DNA from: Nitrosomonadales bacterium | GTDB taxonomy: Bacteria > Pseudomonadota > Gammaproteobacteria > Burkholderiales > Gallionellaceae | Assembly: GCA_016716325.1 (NCBI GenBank) | Contig: JADJWO010000001.1 | Span: 372,001 to 436,000 of the forward strand | Length of the DNA: 64,000 bases | Direction: 5' to 3' | Made by a program: the position numbers and the translations under genes | Notes under the pieces: model-generated | What the model saw: only the letters and a program-made list of their open reading frames with translations | The model's database searches: none | What the model was told of the DNA's origin: nothing | In this document: piece by piece, positions 53,401 to 61,405 of the stretch | Numbering within the stretch: position 1 is the stretch's first letter | Layout of the letters: every line of letters starts with the position of its first letter

Positions 53401-53470
53401 GTTGCTTGGCGGTGCCGCGCATCTCGTCTTCGCCTTTGCTTGTCTTGATATAAACGGCTTTATCGTCCAT
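50435..53470 (-). CDS. Large AsmA-like protein with Ala/Glu/Lys repeat and unusual N-terminal domain
   Basis: A 1011-residue protein of unusual build. Residues 1-75 (VYIKTSKGEDE...ELEKGGFIQDK) look like a small winged-helix-type domain found in uncharacterised betaproteobacterial proteins. Residues about 125-430 are a Glu/Ala/Lys/Arg-rich repeat that should form a long helix. About 430-610 is acidic and Pro-rich. One helix (GLFVLLLVALFAVPSVM, about 618-636) follows, and the rest (about 640-1011) is AsmA-like, resembling the next gene upstream. By topology the repeat would be cytoplasmic and the AsmA part periplasmic. Function unknown. Confidence 0.75.
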   Translation of the reverse strand: MDDKAVYIKTSKGEDEMRGTAKQLYGDAKRALMLVDGKSTYSEISKRAAPSLRSILDELFAELEKGGFIQDKDKAANIPKMAVPSKLVTPKKTEIDESAEELDFTSVFRAPSAEDLAAAAAAAEAEDKAKAEAKAKAAAEAKARAAAEAKAKAEAEAKARAAAEAKAKAEAEAKARAAAEAKAKAEAEAKARAAAEAKAEAEAREREEAERRAKEEAEAARLKAEEEAAKAKAEAEAKAREEAERRAKEEAEAARLKAEEEAAKAKAEAEAKAREEAERRAKAEAEAREREEAERRAKEEAEAARLKAEEEAAKAKAEAEAKAREEAERRAKAEAEAREREEAERRAKEEAEAARLKAEEEAAKAKAEAEAKAREEAERRAKEEAEAARLKAEEEAAKAKAEAEAKAREEAERRAKEEAEAKEREEVEAAVLSAEAAQPETAGKTSSIKLEPFTIGATEDTPAPPEEHVHHVQHEDKEEKQDTDAQLMGGIELFNMQEEKTEQPVADAPVEAEPSQPKSKLEEEPVPPKELTPEPESQAPAEEPAKPVAAEPRMPSEEDVQALAGAQAKAWAEAEQRAAEAAAKAQVDLEAKKAEEARKASVKEAAAARAARKPLPWGKIGAGLFVLLLVALFAVPSVMPMQGYVTGIEQTLTAELQQPVHIGKASGRLLPTPRLELSDVSVGGSGQITVQRAQLDFAFSALFSANKQVSGIELEGLQVDGAALQQVAGWLQQVAAESQHPVAHIKLIQGKLEAEGIQFSGIDGELDFDAAGKFTKARLTSDGGKISVDIDAIPGNKFQTAISVRGSALPLLPNWTFDDLNAKGELSADGLLITDIDSRAFGGVLLGDARLDWRSGWSAQGTLVGKAISLQNVSPLLTGDMDGKAKFRMQADSLSKLADSVVTEGTFVVSKGIITGIDIVETTRLHSKSTLPGGRTHFDELSGELNYANDAYSFGQLRMKAGVLNATGALDISRRQLSGKMFAELSLRGGMGTVPLQIGGTIDGPTLVATR
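52190..53060. repeat. Tandem DNA repeats (about 102-bp and 48-bp units) within the AsmA-like gene
   Basis: Two kinds of unit are seen: a 102-bp unit (34 codons, with AREEAERRAKEEAEAARLKA) repeated about five times with 48-bp inserts (52229-52860), and a 48-bp unit (16 codons, with AKAEAEAKARAAAEAK) repeated about three to four times nearly exactly (52870-53060). All unit lengths are multiples of three, so copy changes keep the frame. Confidence 0.85.
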
Positions 53471-53512
53471 GTCTCATTCTAACTGATAGCGTGTACGTAT
53501 CCTGACTGGAAA

Positions 53513-55234
53513 TCACTTTTTTTCCGGTGGCTTGACCGGAGTTTTCCCTTCGCCCTTCTTGTCATCGTTTTTGCCGAACAGCTTGTTCAAAAACCCACCG
53601 ACCTTGATCCCCACCGCTGTCCCGATCCCCGGTCCGAGCAACGCGGTCCCTACTGCCGCACCTGCCATGGCCGATCCGCTGGGCCGGACGACCGGATCAT
53701 CCAGCGTACCCGCAACCACCATCGGCATGCTGACCAGTCCTATCGTCCCCTTGACGTCGGTGTCCAGCATTCCGTTGAGCTGCAACGACGGACTGATGTC
53801 GATCTTGCCCTCGGCGCTCAGCGATCCGGAGGAGATTTTCAAACGCCTGAAATGATAACCACCCGCATCGATATTGAGCAAGCCGCTCAAGTCGTCGAAA
53901 CCGGTTTTTCCTCCCTTGGCGTTGGCCGTTCCGGAACTGCTTGCCGCCTGCACCAGATCCACCTTGCTCAGCATGCCGTTACGCAGGTGGAACTCGCCGG
54001 CCAACTTCATGTTTTCGGGAAACCGCTCGAAGGCGTCCAGTCTCATGGAAAATTTCGCTTTGCTATCCATATTCCCGGTAAACAGAACCTCATTGGTCAA
54101 AGCTTCGACCAGTGGTTGCATGGCAACATTTGACACGGCGATTTCCGCATCCAGCAGGGTATCGCTGCGATTGATGCTCACCGTGCCGGAAAGCTCCCCA
54201 CCATAAAGCTTCACCTTCAGGTCGCGCATCTCCAGACGTTCCGGACGCACCGAAACCAGCGACCTGATCTCCTTGAACCGCAACGGAGATTGTGCATTCG
54301 CGACGATACGTGCCGTGGCATTGCCGATACGCACTTTCCCGTCAAAGCGGAAATGATCCTGGAGCGCACGCGCGGTGTCTGCCTTGCTGCTGAGCGTTCC
54401 CGTCACAGACAACGGGCCGGTCAGTTCGATCTGCTTTTCCAGCAGGGCCATCGCCCGTTCCAGCGTTGTATCGACCCGAGCCAGTTTCGTTTGCAAGCGC
54501 CACCCGTCCGAGAACTCGACCTTGCCATCCCCTTCTGCGCGAATGCCTCGCGTTGCAACGACAAATTTCCGTGCGGTGAAATCCTGTTCGCTCAGCACTC
54601 CCTCGATTTGCAAATCGTCCAGCGGAAATTTCCGGAGTTGCGGCAACATCCAGCCGCGTGCCTGCATCAACAGCGAAAAGCGTCTTTCCGGAAGCGGTTG
54701 CAGTACAAGCATCGCCTTTTGTTCGTCCATCGCGAACCAGACGCGCTCCAGTTGTCCGTTCTGCTCGAATTCGAGCTTCCCCTCCAGCGGCCCAATCGTC
54801 AGCTCCGGCGTGACCAGCAGGCTCATGCCGGACAATTGCAACTCGCGCACGGTCACGACTTGCGCAGCATCAGACTGGTTGCTGAACCCTTCCACCAGCT
54901 GGCGAACCTGCGCCAGATGTGCCGTACCCTCTTTTACCGCAATGCGCCGCAGTACCACCTTGCCTTCCAGCAGGCCGCGCATATCCAGTTCCACCTCGAC
55001 CGACTGTGCGGCAATCCCTTCCCGTTCGCCCAGGCGCACCCCCTGCAACTCCAGATGCGGCAAAGGCAGCGCCGCAACGCGCGCATGCCGGATGCTGACC
55101 GGCGTATGCAATTGTTCGCCCAGACTCCGCTCGATCTGCGGCACGTAAGCGTCCAGCGGAATCAGGTAAACCGCCACTCCTGCCAGTATCAGCAGGACAA
55201 ACAATGCAATGATCGAACGCTTCAGCAACTTCAT
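53513..55234 (-). CDS. AsmA family protein
   Basis: A 573-residue AsmA-like protein with one N-terminal membrane helix (KRSIIALFVLLILAGVAVYL, about residues 5-24) and a long periplasmic beta-rich body; the last part ends in a Gly/Ala-rich stretch (GAAVGTALLGPGIGTAVGIKVGG) and Lys-rich tail. AsmA-like proteins (YhdP, TamB, YdbH) move phospholipids to the outer membrane. The ATG at 55234 is the probable start. The downstream 1011-residue protein shares its C-terminal fold. Both follow an MCE transporter. Confidence 0.82.
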   Translation of the reverse strand: MKLLKRSIIALFVLLILAGVAVYLIPLDAYVPQIERSLGEQLHTPVSIRHARVAALPLPHLELQGVRLGEREGIAAQSVEVELDMRGLLEGKVVLRRIAVKEGTAHLAQVRQLVEGFSNQSDAAQVVTVRELQLSGMSLLVTPELTIGPLEGKLEFEQNGQLERVWFAMDEQKAMLVLQPLPERRFSLLMQARGWMLPQLRKFPLDDLQIEGVLSEQDFTARKFVVATRGIRAEGDGKVEFSDGWRLQTKLARVDTTLERAMALLEKQIELTGPLSVTGTLSSKADTARALQDHFRFDGKVRIGNATARIVANAQSPLRFKEIRSLVSVRPERLEMRDLKVKLYGGELSGTVSINRSDTLLDAEIAVSNVAMQPLVEALTNEVLFTGNMDSKAKFSMRLDAFERFPENMKLAGEFHLRNGMLSKVDLVQAASSSGTANAKGGKTGFDDLSGLLNIDAGGYHFRRLKISSGSLSAEGKIDISPSLQLNGMLDTDVKGTIGLVSMPMVVAGTLDDPVVRPSGSAMAGAAVGTALLGPGIGTAVGIKVGGFLNKLFGKNDDKKGEGKTPVKPPEKK

Positions 55235-55252
55235 AAAAGACCCAATTTGAGG

Positions 55253-55281
55253 TTGACCGGACGGGTCAATATCACTATCAT
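55253..55281 (+). promoter_or_regulatory. Sigma-70 promoter of tRNA-Asn
   Basis: TTGACC, 17 bp, TATCAT, then a GC-rich discriminator (GCGCACC) and tRNA-Asn 14 nt further on. A typical tRNA promoter. Confidence 0.7.
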
Positions 55282-55295
55282 GCGCACCTCTCAAT

Positions 55296-55371
55296 TCCCT
55301 GATAGCTCAGTCGGTAGAGCGACGGACTGTTAATCCGCAGGTCCCTGGTTCGAGTCCAGGTCGGGGAGCCA
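55296..55371 (+). tRNA. tRNA-Asn (anticodon GUU)
   Basis: A 76-nt tRNA with acceptor TCCCTGA/TCGGGGA, encoded CCA, D-arm TAGCTCAGTCGGTAGAGC and anticodon loop CTGTTAA giving GTT. It is on the plus strand between two minus-strand genes, with its own promoter and terminator. Confidence 0.95.
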
Positions 55372-55379
55372 GGATATCC

Positions 55380-55412
55380 AAGGGCTAGCGTTCAACCGCT
55401 GGCCCTTTTTCT
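55380..55412 (+). terminator. Rho-independent terminator of tRNA-Asn
   Basis: AAGGGCTAGCG-TTCAAC-CGCTGGCCCTT followed by TTTCTTT. Stem of 11 bp with one G-T wobble, 9 nt after the tRNA. Confidence 0.85.
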
Positions 55413-55445
55413 TTCCCGGACGTAACAACACAATCCCCATGGATC

Positions 55446-56090
55446 TCAGCGCACATGTTCAGCGCAAAAGTCGGAGATTCTCGCCAGCAGCCGTTCCAGC
55501 GCACGGTTGGCAGCAAGTACACCGCCGTAAGCATCCTCGCTCACACAGTCCTCGACCTCGTCGAATTCAGCCGTGGCAATGACGCGCCGATCGCCGATGT
55601 CCACCAGTTGCGCACCGAGCGTGAAGCGCACCTTGCTCGGTTGTGTACCAAAGTCCTGTTGCAGGCGGATGAGTTCGGTATCCAGTCGCAGCGAGGCCGA
55701 TGCGCCTGAAGGCGACGACACGACCGCGCGGAATGTTCCGGAACGTCCCAGTGCCTGAACCAGCAGAGGTGCAAGCATGCGTGCCGGCGCATCCGCCCAG
55801 CGGTTGCTCGAATAGACCTCGAGCCCGTGCGTCCGTCGCACCCATACCATCCGGGCTGTATCAAAACCGGCACGCGCCTTGGGTGCGGCGACCTCAAGCA
55901 CAATGTCGCGCTTGGGCGAAGACACGGAACGCGGCAGGTCGGCAAGCGCTGGAATATCGAGCAGATAGATGCTTGCAGGGGGCGGCGGAGGGGGCAATAG
56001 CGATGAACAGCCGGCAAGCAGCGCCAGCATCGTTGCGGTCGGGATCATCGCTGCAAAACGTGTGTACCAGGCCATATCATCCGGTTTCAT
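55446..56090 (-). CDS. ABC-type transport auxiliary lipoprotein (PqiC/DUF330-like)
   Basis: A 214-residue lipoprotein with signal and lipobox (MLALLAGC, Cys near residue 28) and a Pro-rich linker (LPPPPPPASIYLLD). Family members (PqiC-like) pair with MCE proteins and link the transporter to the outer membrane. GGAG seven nt before the ATG supports the start at 56090. It is the last gene of the MCE operon, 20 nt after the MCE protein. Confidence 0.85.
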   Translation of the reverse strand: MKPDDMAWYTRFAAMIPTATMLALLAGCSSLLPPPPPPASIYLLDIPALADLPRSVSSPKRDIVLEVAAPKARAGFDTARMVWVRRTHGLEVYSSNRWADAPARMLAPLLVQALGRSGTFRAVVSSPSGASASLRLDTELIRLQQDFGTQPSKVRFTLGAQLVDIGDRRVIATAEFDEVEDCVSEDAYGGVLAANRALERLLARISDFCAEHVR

Positions 56091-56110
56091 TTATCGGCTC
56101 CATTCTGGTG

Positions 56111-56947
56111 TCATTCACCCGGTCCCGGCGGTATGCCGGGCTGCCCCTGCAACAGCATGCCGGGATTGCGTTCGAGTTCCTCGCTGAAACGGCGCAATGA
56201 TGCAGTCAGCTCGCGCAGTTCGGCGATCGCCTGACGCGCTTCCGGCAAGGCTTCGGCGCGCACGCTTTCGGCAGTGTTCGCGGTACTGGCCCCGGCACGT
56301 TCGACCTCTTTGGCCATCCGGTCGAATGCATCGGCACTGTGCTGGAGGCGGCGCAGCAGTTGCGGCAATTCTGCATTCGCAAGCGTATTCGACAACCGCT
56401 CCAGATTGGCCAGCGTATGGCGCAGCGCGACACGGTTCTGTTCGTCCAGCAGCGCATTGACGTTTTCGCTGCTGCGGTTGAGATTGCCGAGCAGTGTGGT
56501 CACCGCGCTATCCAGGCGCATCATCAGCGACGGTCCGGTGCTGATCACCGGATATTTTCTGTCCGGCCCCGGCTTCAGCGAAAGCGAATCGCGGCTGCCG
56601 CCGACAAGATTGATATGGGCGATCCCGGTAAGTCCCTGCACCTGCAGCATGGCCACGGTATCCACTTTCACCGGTGTACCGCGTTCGATATCCAGCGTGA
56701 GTTGCACCTGTTCGATATTGTCCGGCGCAAGCGCGATGTGGCGTACCCTGCCGACCTGCACGCCGCGATAGCGCACCGGTGAATCCAGGTTCAGCCCCGA
56801 TACCGATTCGCTCATGTAAACCAGATAGGTATCGTAGGTTTTGCCGTAGGACTCGCTGCTGGAGAGCCACAGCACGCTGCCGATCAATGCGGCGCCGAGC
56901 AGCAGCACGAACACCCCGACCGCCGCGAAACTCACTTTCGATTCCAT
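56111..56947 (-). CDS. MCE domain (MlaD/PqiB-like) protein
   Basis: A 278-residue protein with one N-terminal helix (about residues 7-28) and a single MCE domain (about 39-118; SVSGLNLDSPVRYRGVQVG, GLTGIAHINLVGG), then a long helical C-terminal region with heptad-like Leu (to 270). MCE proteins form hexameric rings that carry lipids across the periplasm. The ATG at 56947 lies inside the end of the ATPase gene (16-nt overlap). Confidence 0.88.
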   Translation of the reverse strand: MESKVSFAAVGVFVLLLGAALIGSVLWLSSSESYGKTYDTYLVYMSESVSGLNLDSPVRYRGVQVGRVRHIALAPDNIEQVQLTLDIERGTPVKVDTVAMLQVQGLTGIAHINLVGGSRDSLSLKPGPDRKYPVISTGPSLMMRLDSAVTTLLGNLNRSSENVNALLDEQNRVALRHTLANLERLSNTLANAELPQLLRRLQHSADAFDRMAKEVERAGASTANTAESVRAEALPEARQAIAELRELTASLRRFSEELERNPGMLLQGQPGIPPGPGE

Positions 56948-57756
56948 GCCTGCTCCATTGCCCCGCGACCGCGCGGGCCGTAAAAATATTCCCGTATCAT
57001 CGCATCCTCCGAGCGCGCCAGTTGCTGCATCGAACCCTCGCCGAGAATGTGCCCGTCCCCCAGTACCGCGACGCGATCCGCCGCGCGCCACAACAGGTCA
57101 AGGTCATGCGTGACCATCATGATGGTGAGTCCGAGCGCATCACGCAGATGACGTACCAGTTCGTCGATGCCGCAGGCACTCAACGGGTCAAGGCCGGCTG
57201 TCGGTTCGTCCAGGAACAGCAGTTCCGGATCCAGTGCCAGCGCCCGCGCCAGTGCCGCGCGCTTGCGCATGCCGCCGGAAAGTTCGCTCGGATATTTTGC
57301 ACCGGCATCGGCCGGAAGTCCGGCGAGCGCGATCTTCAGGGCGGCAATCTCGTTGGCCAGCACCGCGCCGAGCCTGGTATGTTCCCGGATCACCATGGCG
57401 ACATTCTCCGTCACGGTGATCGAACTGAACAGTGCGCCGCGCTCGAACATCATTCCCCAGCGCCGTCTCAGCGGCAACGCCTGTTCATCGGACAATCCGA
57501 TCACTTCCTGCCCGAACACACGGATCGAACCCGATACCGGTTGCTGCAGCATGATGATCTCGCGCAGCATGGTGGATTTTCCGCAACCGCTGCCGCCGAC
57601 CAGCGCGAATATTTCGCCGCGGTGCACCGAAAGGCTCACGTTCCGATGCACCACCGCATCGCCGAAGCATGTGTTCAGGCCGCGTATCTCGATGACATCC
57701 GCATCCGGGCCCGGTTGCTCCGCGTAGCTCACCACGTTATCCACTGCGGCACTCAT
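56932..57756 (-). CDS. ABC ATPase of MCE lipid transporter (MlaF-like)
   Basis: A 274-residue ATPase. Walker A GGSGCGKST, the signature LSGGMRKRAALARAL and Walker B LLFLDEPTAGLD are intact; SGGM-K/R-R is the MlaF/Mkl variant. It drives lipid transport via the permease it overlaps (4 nt upstream). Confidence 0.92.
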   Translation of the reverse strand: MSAAVDNVVSYAEQPGPDADVIEIRGLNTCFGDAVVHRNVSLSVHRGEIFALVGGSGCGKSTMLREIIMLQQPVSGSIRVFGQEVIGLSDEQALPLRRRWGMMFERGALFSSITVTENVAMVIREHTRLGAVLANEIAALKIALAGLPADAGAKYPSELSGGMRKRAALARALALDPELLFLDEPTAGLDPLSACGIDELVRHLRDALGLTIMMVTHDLDLLWRAADRVAVLGDGHILGEGSMQQLARSEDAMIREYFYGPRGRGAMEQAWNRK

Positions 57757-58910
57757 AGTTTCAGCCAGCTGAAGATGATGGAAAACAGCGCATCCACCAG
57801 GATCACCAGGAAGATCGACTGCACCACGCTGACCGTGGTCCGGTGTCCGACGCTTTCTGCGCTACCGCTTACCTGGAACCCTTGATAGCAGCCGACCAGT
57901 GCGATGATCATCGCGAATACCGGGGCCTTGCCGACGCCGATGAGGAAAGATTTCAGGCTGATCGCCTCATTGAGACGCTCGATGAAGGTGGTGAAACCCA
58001 CATCGAGTTGGGCACGCGCCATGACCATGCCGCCGAATATGCCCATGATGTCGGTATAAACGGTGAGCAGCGGCAATGCGATCACCAGTGCGAGTACCTT
58101 GGGCAATACCAGCAGGTCGAACGGCCCGATGCCGATGGTACGCAGCGCATCGATCTCTTCGGTCACCTTCATGGTGCCGATCTGCGCCGCATAGGCCGAA
58201 CCGGAACGACCGGCGATGATGATGGCGGTGATCAGCGGCGACAGTTCGCGCACCATCGAAAGGCCGACCAGGTCGGCAATATAGATATTGGCCCCGACGC
58301 GGCGCAGTTGTTCCGCGCCCTGATAGGCGATGACGATGCCGAGCAGGAAAGAGAGCAGGCCGGTGATAGGCAATGCCGCAACACCGGTGTTCTGCAGGTT
58401 GTACAGGATGGATCGCCAGCGGATGCGGCGCGGCTGCATCAGGGCACGCAGCAGCGCGATCGTACTTTCGCCGAGGAAGGACAACAGCCCGAAGGCGCCG
58501 AGCACCCCCTGCCAGGCATTGCTGCCGAAACGCGTCAGCGCACCGATCGCAGGCGAGGTTGCGCTACCGGTCTGTATGGTGCGCGCGGCGATCAGGCGAA
58601 GCAGTGCCTCGAATTCCGGTTTCAGCCCGATGAAGATCACGGTGTACCCGCCAAGTTCCAGATCGCGCCGGATGCGACACAGCAGCCATGCGCCCGATGT
58701 GTCCAGTGCGCTGATGGCGTGCGCATCGATCCGCACCTCGCCTTCGCCCACCGCCAGATCCTCCAGACAGGCCTTGATGCGGATTTCGGTCCGTGCTGCC
58801 GAACGCAACAACCACGCGCCCGTGCAGTGCAGTTCGCGCGATGTCGCGCCGGGACGGATATCTGCGGCTGTCTGAGTTGCGGTGGAACGCGACGTGACCG
58901 ATACGTTCAT
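57753..58910 (-). CDS. STAS-MlaE fusion permease of MCE transporter
   Basis: A 385-residue permease. Residues about 20-115 look like a STAS domain (EVRIDAHAISALDTSGAWLL), the role played by separate MlaB in E. coli. Residues about 130-385 are the MlaE permease with the GLSMVRELSPLITAIIIAGRSGSAYAAQIG motif and about five helices. ATG at 58910. It is first in the operon: permease, ATPase, MCE, lipoprotein. The substrate is probably phospholipid, inferred from family. Confidence 0.9.
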   Translation of the reverse strand: MNVSVTSRSTATQTAADIRPGATSRELHCTGAWLLRSAARTEIRIKACLEDLAVGEGEVRIDAHAISALDTSGAWLLCRIRRDLELGGYTVIFIGLKPEFEALLRLIAARTIQTGSATSPAIGALTRFGSNAWQGVLGAFGLLSFLGESTIALLRALMQPRRIRWRSILYNLQNTGVAALPITGLLSFLLGIVIAYQGAEQLRRVGANIYIADLVGLSMVRELSPLITAIIIAGRSGSAYAAQIGTMKVTEEIDALRTIGIGPFDLLVLPKVLALVIALPLLTVYTDIMGIFGGMVMARAQLDVGFTTFIERLNEAISLKSFLIGVGKAPVFAMIIALVGCYQGFQVSGSAESVGHRTTVSVVQSIFLVILVDALFSIIFSWLKL

Positions 58911-59061
58911 CGTTCTGTTCTGGTTGAGATAGCGGGTTGAATTGCGGCGTTGCGCCACATGGCAAACGACACGACCGTTTCCATTCATGCCATGTATCGC
59001 CACGAATGCTATGTCGCACTGTACCGGCTGTCAATTGAATACGCGTCGCAGTTCAGCCTTC

Positions 59062-59098
59062 AAAATGAAACGGCATCCGGCTTTGCAACCGGATGCCG
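59062..59098 (-). terminator. Terminator-like hairpin after ccmI
   Basis: The minus strand reads CGGCATCCGG-TTGCAAAG-CCGGATGCCG then TTTCATTTT, 20 nt after the ccmI stop. A 10-bp perfect stem with a broken T tract; it separates the ccm operon from the MCE operon. Confidence 0.65.
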
Positions 59099-59118
59099 CG
59101 CCGATGGAGTGCGAAGCG

Positions 59119-60378
59119 TTATTTCACGACCGAATCGATTACGATGTCCAGTCCATTTTTGCCCGGTTTGACTACTCCAGCCGTGCCTTCCAGATCGCCC
59201 GGCTGCGACATCGGACTGCCCGATTTGGAAACACGCGCCATAACGACGACCTGCTCGTAACCGGACAGCTTCATCTGCGGTTGCATGGCCAGGCTGTCGT
59301 CGAGCACAAAGTCCATCGGCAGATCCCTGACCTGCTTGCGGATCACGGCAAGCGGCATCCTCGGGCCTTCGGCCGCGCGCGCCAGGATGAACACGAAATC
59401 GTCCGGTGAAACTTTGCCGATTAGCGCCGGGCTCAGCGATACCTTGCCGGTGATCGCCATGGCCGGATCAGCCGCCGGCTTCGCGGGCGCATCGGGGGAA
59501 GACAGCTTGGCCAGCTTTTCCTTGCCGCCCTTCTGCATCGACAGGAATAGCCGCGCCTGGTCGATGCCGCCATGGATCATCTGTATCTCGGGATAATCGG
59601 GCGGCAGCAGGCTGACCAGCTTTTGCCAGTGGGTGATCGCCGCAACGTAATCACCGCGCTCCATCCCGGCCGACCCGGACAATGCCAACGCCGTTGGATT
59701 TTCCGGATCCAGCTCAAGCGCCTTGTCGAGAAATTTGGTCGGTTCACCCAGCAAGGACTGGTTGTTGTTCATCGCCATCGCATCGGCGTAACTCGTCCAT
59801 ATCTGCGACTCGTTCGGCACCAGTTTGACCAGTTCGCCATAGGCGCGCACCGCATCGGCATAGCGCTGCAATTCGACGTAGGAACGCGCCAGCGTCACCC
59901 AGCCATCCGGGTTCTCCGGTATCTTCACCAGCCTGGCTTCCAGTTCCTGCAGCGCCGTTTCCGAACGAAGCAGGCCGAACCCGTCCGCACTTTCGGTCTG
60001 TTGCGGTTCCGGCTGCAGCGCGCGGCTGTTGCCGATCTGCAAATAGAGCAACACGCTGCCCAGCGAAACCACCACCGACAGGACGACAGCCAGTATCCTT
60101 GCGGGACTGCGAACCTGCGTTGCGGGTGCTTCCGTTGTCCTGACCTCTTCCAGCAGACGCACCTGTAATTCGCGTTTCCCTTGCTCGAAAGCATCCGGGG
60201 TCAACAGGCGATTCTGCAAGTCCCTCTCGAGTTCCGCCGACTGGTCGCGCAGGATCTCGAGATTGGCTGCATCGCGCAGCACATCGTTGTTCACGGCCGA
60301 TTTGCGCAACAGCGGCCACACCACGAACGGCAATGCCGCAGCCAGTATCGCCGCACAGATTATCCAGAATAAGGTCAT
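59119..60378 (-). CDS. ccmI: c-type cytochrome biogenesis protein CcmI
   Basis: A 419-residue CcmI/CycH. Two N-terminal helices (about residues 4-24 and 90-110) flank a cytoplasmic loop with a heptad pattern, then TPR-like repeats (about 145-290; PDGWVTLARSYVELQRYADAV) and a beta-rich C-terminal domain. It holds apocytochrome for haem attachment. It overlaps ccmH by 4 nt. Confidence 0.93.
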   Translation of the reverse strand: MTLFWIICAAILAAALPFVVWPLLRKSAVNNDVLRDAANLEILRDQSAELERDLQNRLLTPDAFEQGKRELQVRLLEEVRTTEAPATQVRSPARILAVVLSVVVSLGSVLLYLQIGNSRALQPEPQQTESADGFGLLRSETALQELEARLVKIPENPDGWVTLARSYVELQRYADAVRAYGELVKLVPNESQIWTSYADAMAMNNNQSLLGEPTKFLDKALELDPENPTALALSGSAGMERGDYVAAITHWQKLVSLLPPDYPEIQMIHGGIDQARLFLSMQKGGKEKLAKLSSPDAPAKPAADPAMAITGKVSLSPALIGKVSPDDFVFILARAAEGPRMPLAVIRKQVRDLPMDFVLDDSLAMQPQMKLSGYEQVVVMARVSKSGSPMSQPGDLEGTAGVVKPGKNGLDIVIDSVVK

Positions 60379-60881
60379 GCTTGGGAGTCTTTCGCCTGAG
60401 TTGGTGAGGCAGTTGTCTGTTTTTCCGCCGGGGCTTCGTCCAGTAATTCTGCGGCACGCTGTTCGTCTTGTGCAGACAACTCGGCTTCCGCAACCAGCCC
60501 CCGGCGTTTACGCAATTGATGGATCAGGACTGCGCTGCCCGCCAGCAACAGGACGAACGGGGCCGACCACAAGGGAATGGTTTCCTTGTCGACCGGCGGA
60601 TCGAACAGCACCGACTTGCCGAAGCGCTCGACCAGCATATCCAGGATTTCCTGGTCGGTCGCGCCGGCCTTCATCTTTTCGCGCATGATGGCGCGCACGT
60701 CGTTCGACCAGTCGGCATGCGAGGTGGATACTGGTTCGCTCTGGCAGACCAGGCAGCGCACCTTTTCCGCCAGTTTGATCATGCGGGCTTCCATAACGGG
60801 ATCATCGGCGATGTCTTTCGCCTCACCGGCAAAAGACCAGGCCGGCAACAGGCATAACAGCACTATTGAAAGGTATTTCAT
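60375..60881 (-). CDS. ccmH: Cytochrome c biogenesis protein CcmH
   Basis: A 168-residue CcmH (the N-terminal domain of E. coli CcmH). A signal peptide ends near residue 18 (LLPAWSFA); the redox pair is RCLVCQ (Cys43, Cys46), followed by the three-helix domain and a membrane helix (about residues 104-123). It reduces the apocytochrome CXXCH thiols. It overlaps ccmI and ccmG by 4 nt each. Confidence 0.95.
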   Translation of the reverse strand: MKYLSIVLLCLLPAWSFAGEAKDIADDPVMEARMIKLAEKVRCLVCQSEPVSTSHADWSNDVRAIMREKMKAGATDQEILDMLVERFGKSVLFDPPVDKETIPLWSAPFVLLLAGSAVLIHQLRKRRGLVAEAELSAQDEQRAAELLDEAPAEKQTTASPTQAKDSQA

Positions 60882-61405
60882 TTGGCTTGCAACTCCGCGA
60901 CGAGAGGCAGGATGGTTTCCTGCAGGTTTTGCGACGTGACAGCGCCGATCAGTTTGTAGCGGATGATGCCCTGCTTGTCGATGACATAGGTCTCGGGCAC
61001 GCCGTATACGCCGTAATCGAAGCCAACCTTGCCATCCAGATCGACGATACTCAGGGTATAGGGATCGCCCGCCCTGCGCAGCACGGCCTTGCCGTCCTCA
61101 GGCTTGTCCTTGTAGTCCAGTCCGATGATGGGCACGATATTCCGGCGAGACAACTGCATCAGCAAGGGATGTTCGTCCTTGCAGGCACCGCACCAGGATG
61201 CCCATACATTCAACAGCCACACTTTGCCCTGCATCTCTTTCGGCGAGAACTGCTTGTCCGGCTCATGCAGCATCGGCAGCACGAAAGCGGGGGCCGACTT
61301 GCCGACCAGTGGCGAAGGCACTTCGCGCGTATCGCGGCCCAGTCCCATATACAGGAAGACCGAGACGACCAGGAATATGGCCAACGGAAGTATGAAACGC
61401 ATCAT
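60878..61405 (-). CDS. ccmG: Thiol:disulfide interchange protein CcmG/DsbE
   Basis: A 175-residue membrane-anchored thioredoxin-like protein. N-terminal helix about residues 3-20; active site WCGAC (Cys72, Cys75) in LNVWASWCGACKDEHP; GVPETYVID cis-Pro loop near residue 140. It passes reductant to the CcmH/apocytochrome pair. It overlaps ccmF by 4 nt. Confidence 0.95.
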   Translation of the reverse strand: MMRFILPLAIFLVVSVFLYMGLGRDTREVPSPLVGKSAPAFVLPMLHEPDKQFSPKEMQGKVWLLNVWASWCGACKDEHPLLMQLSRRNIVPIIGLDYKDKPEDGKAVLRRAGDPYTLSIVDLDGKVGFDYGVYGVPETYVIDKQGIIRYKLIGAVTSQNLQETILPLVAELQAK

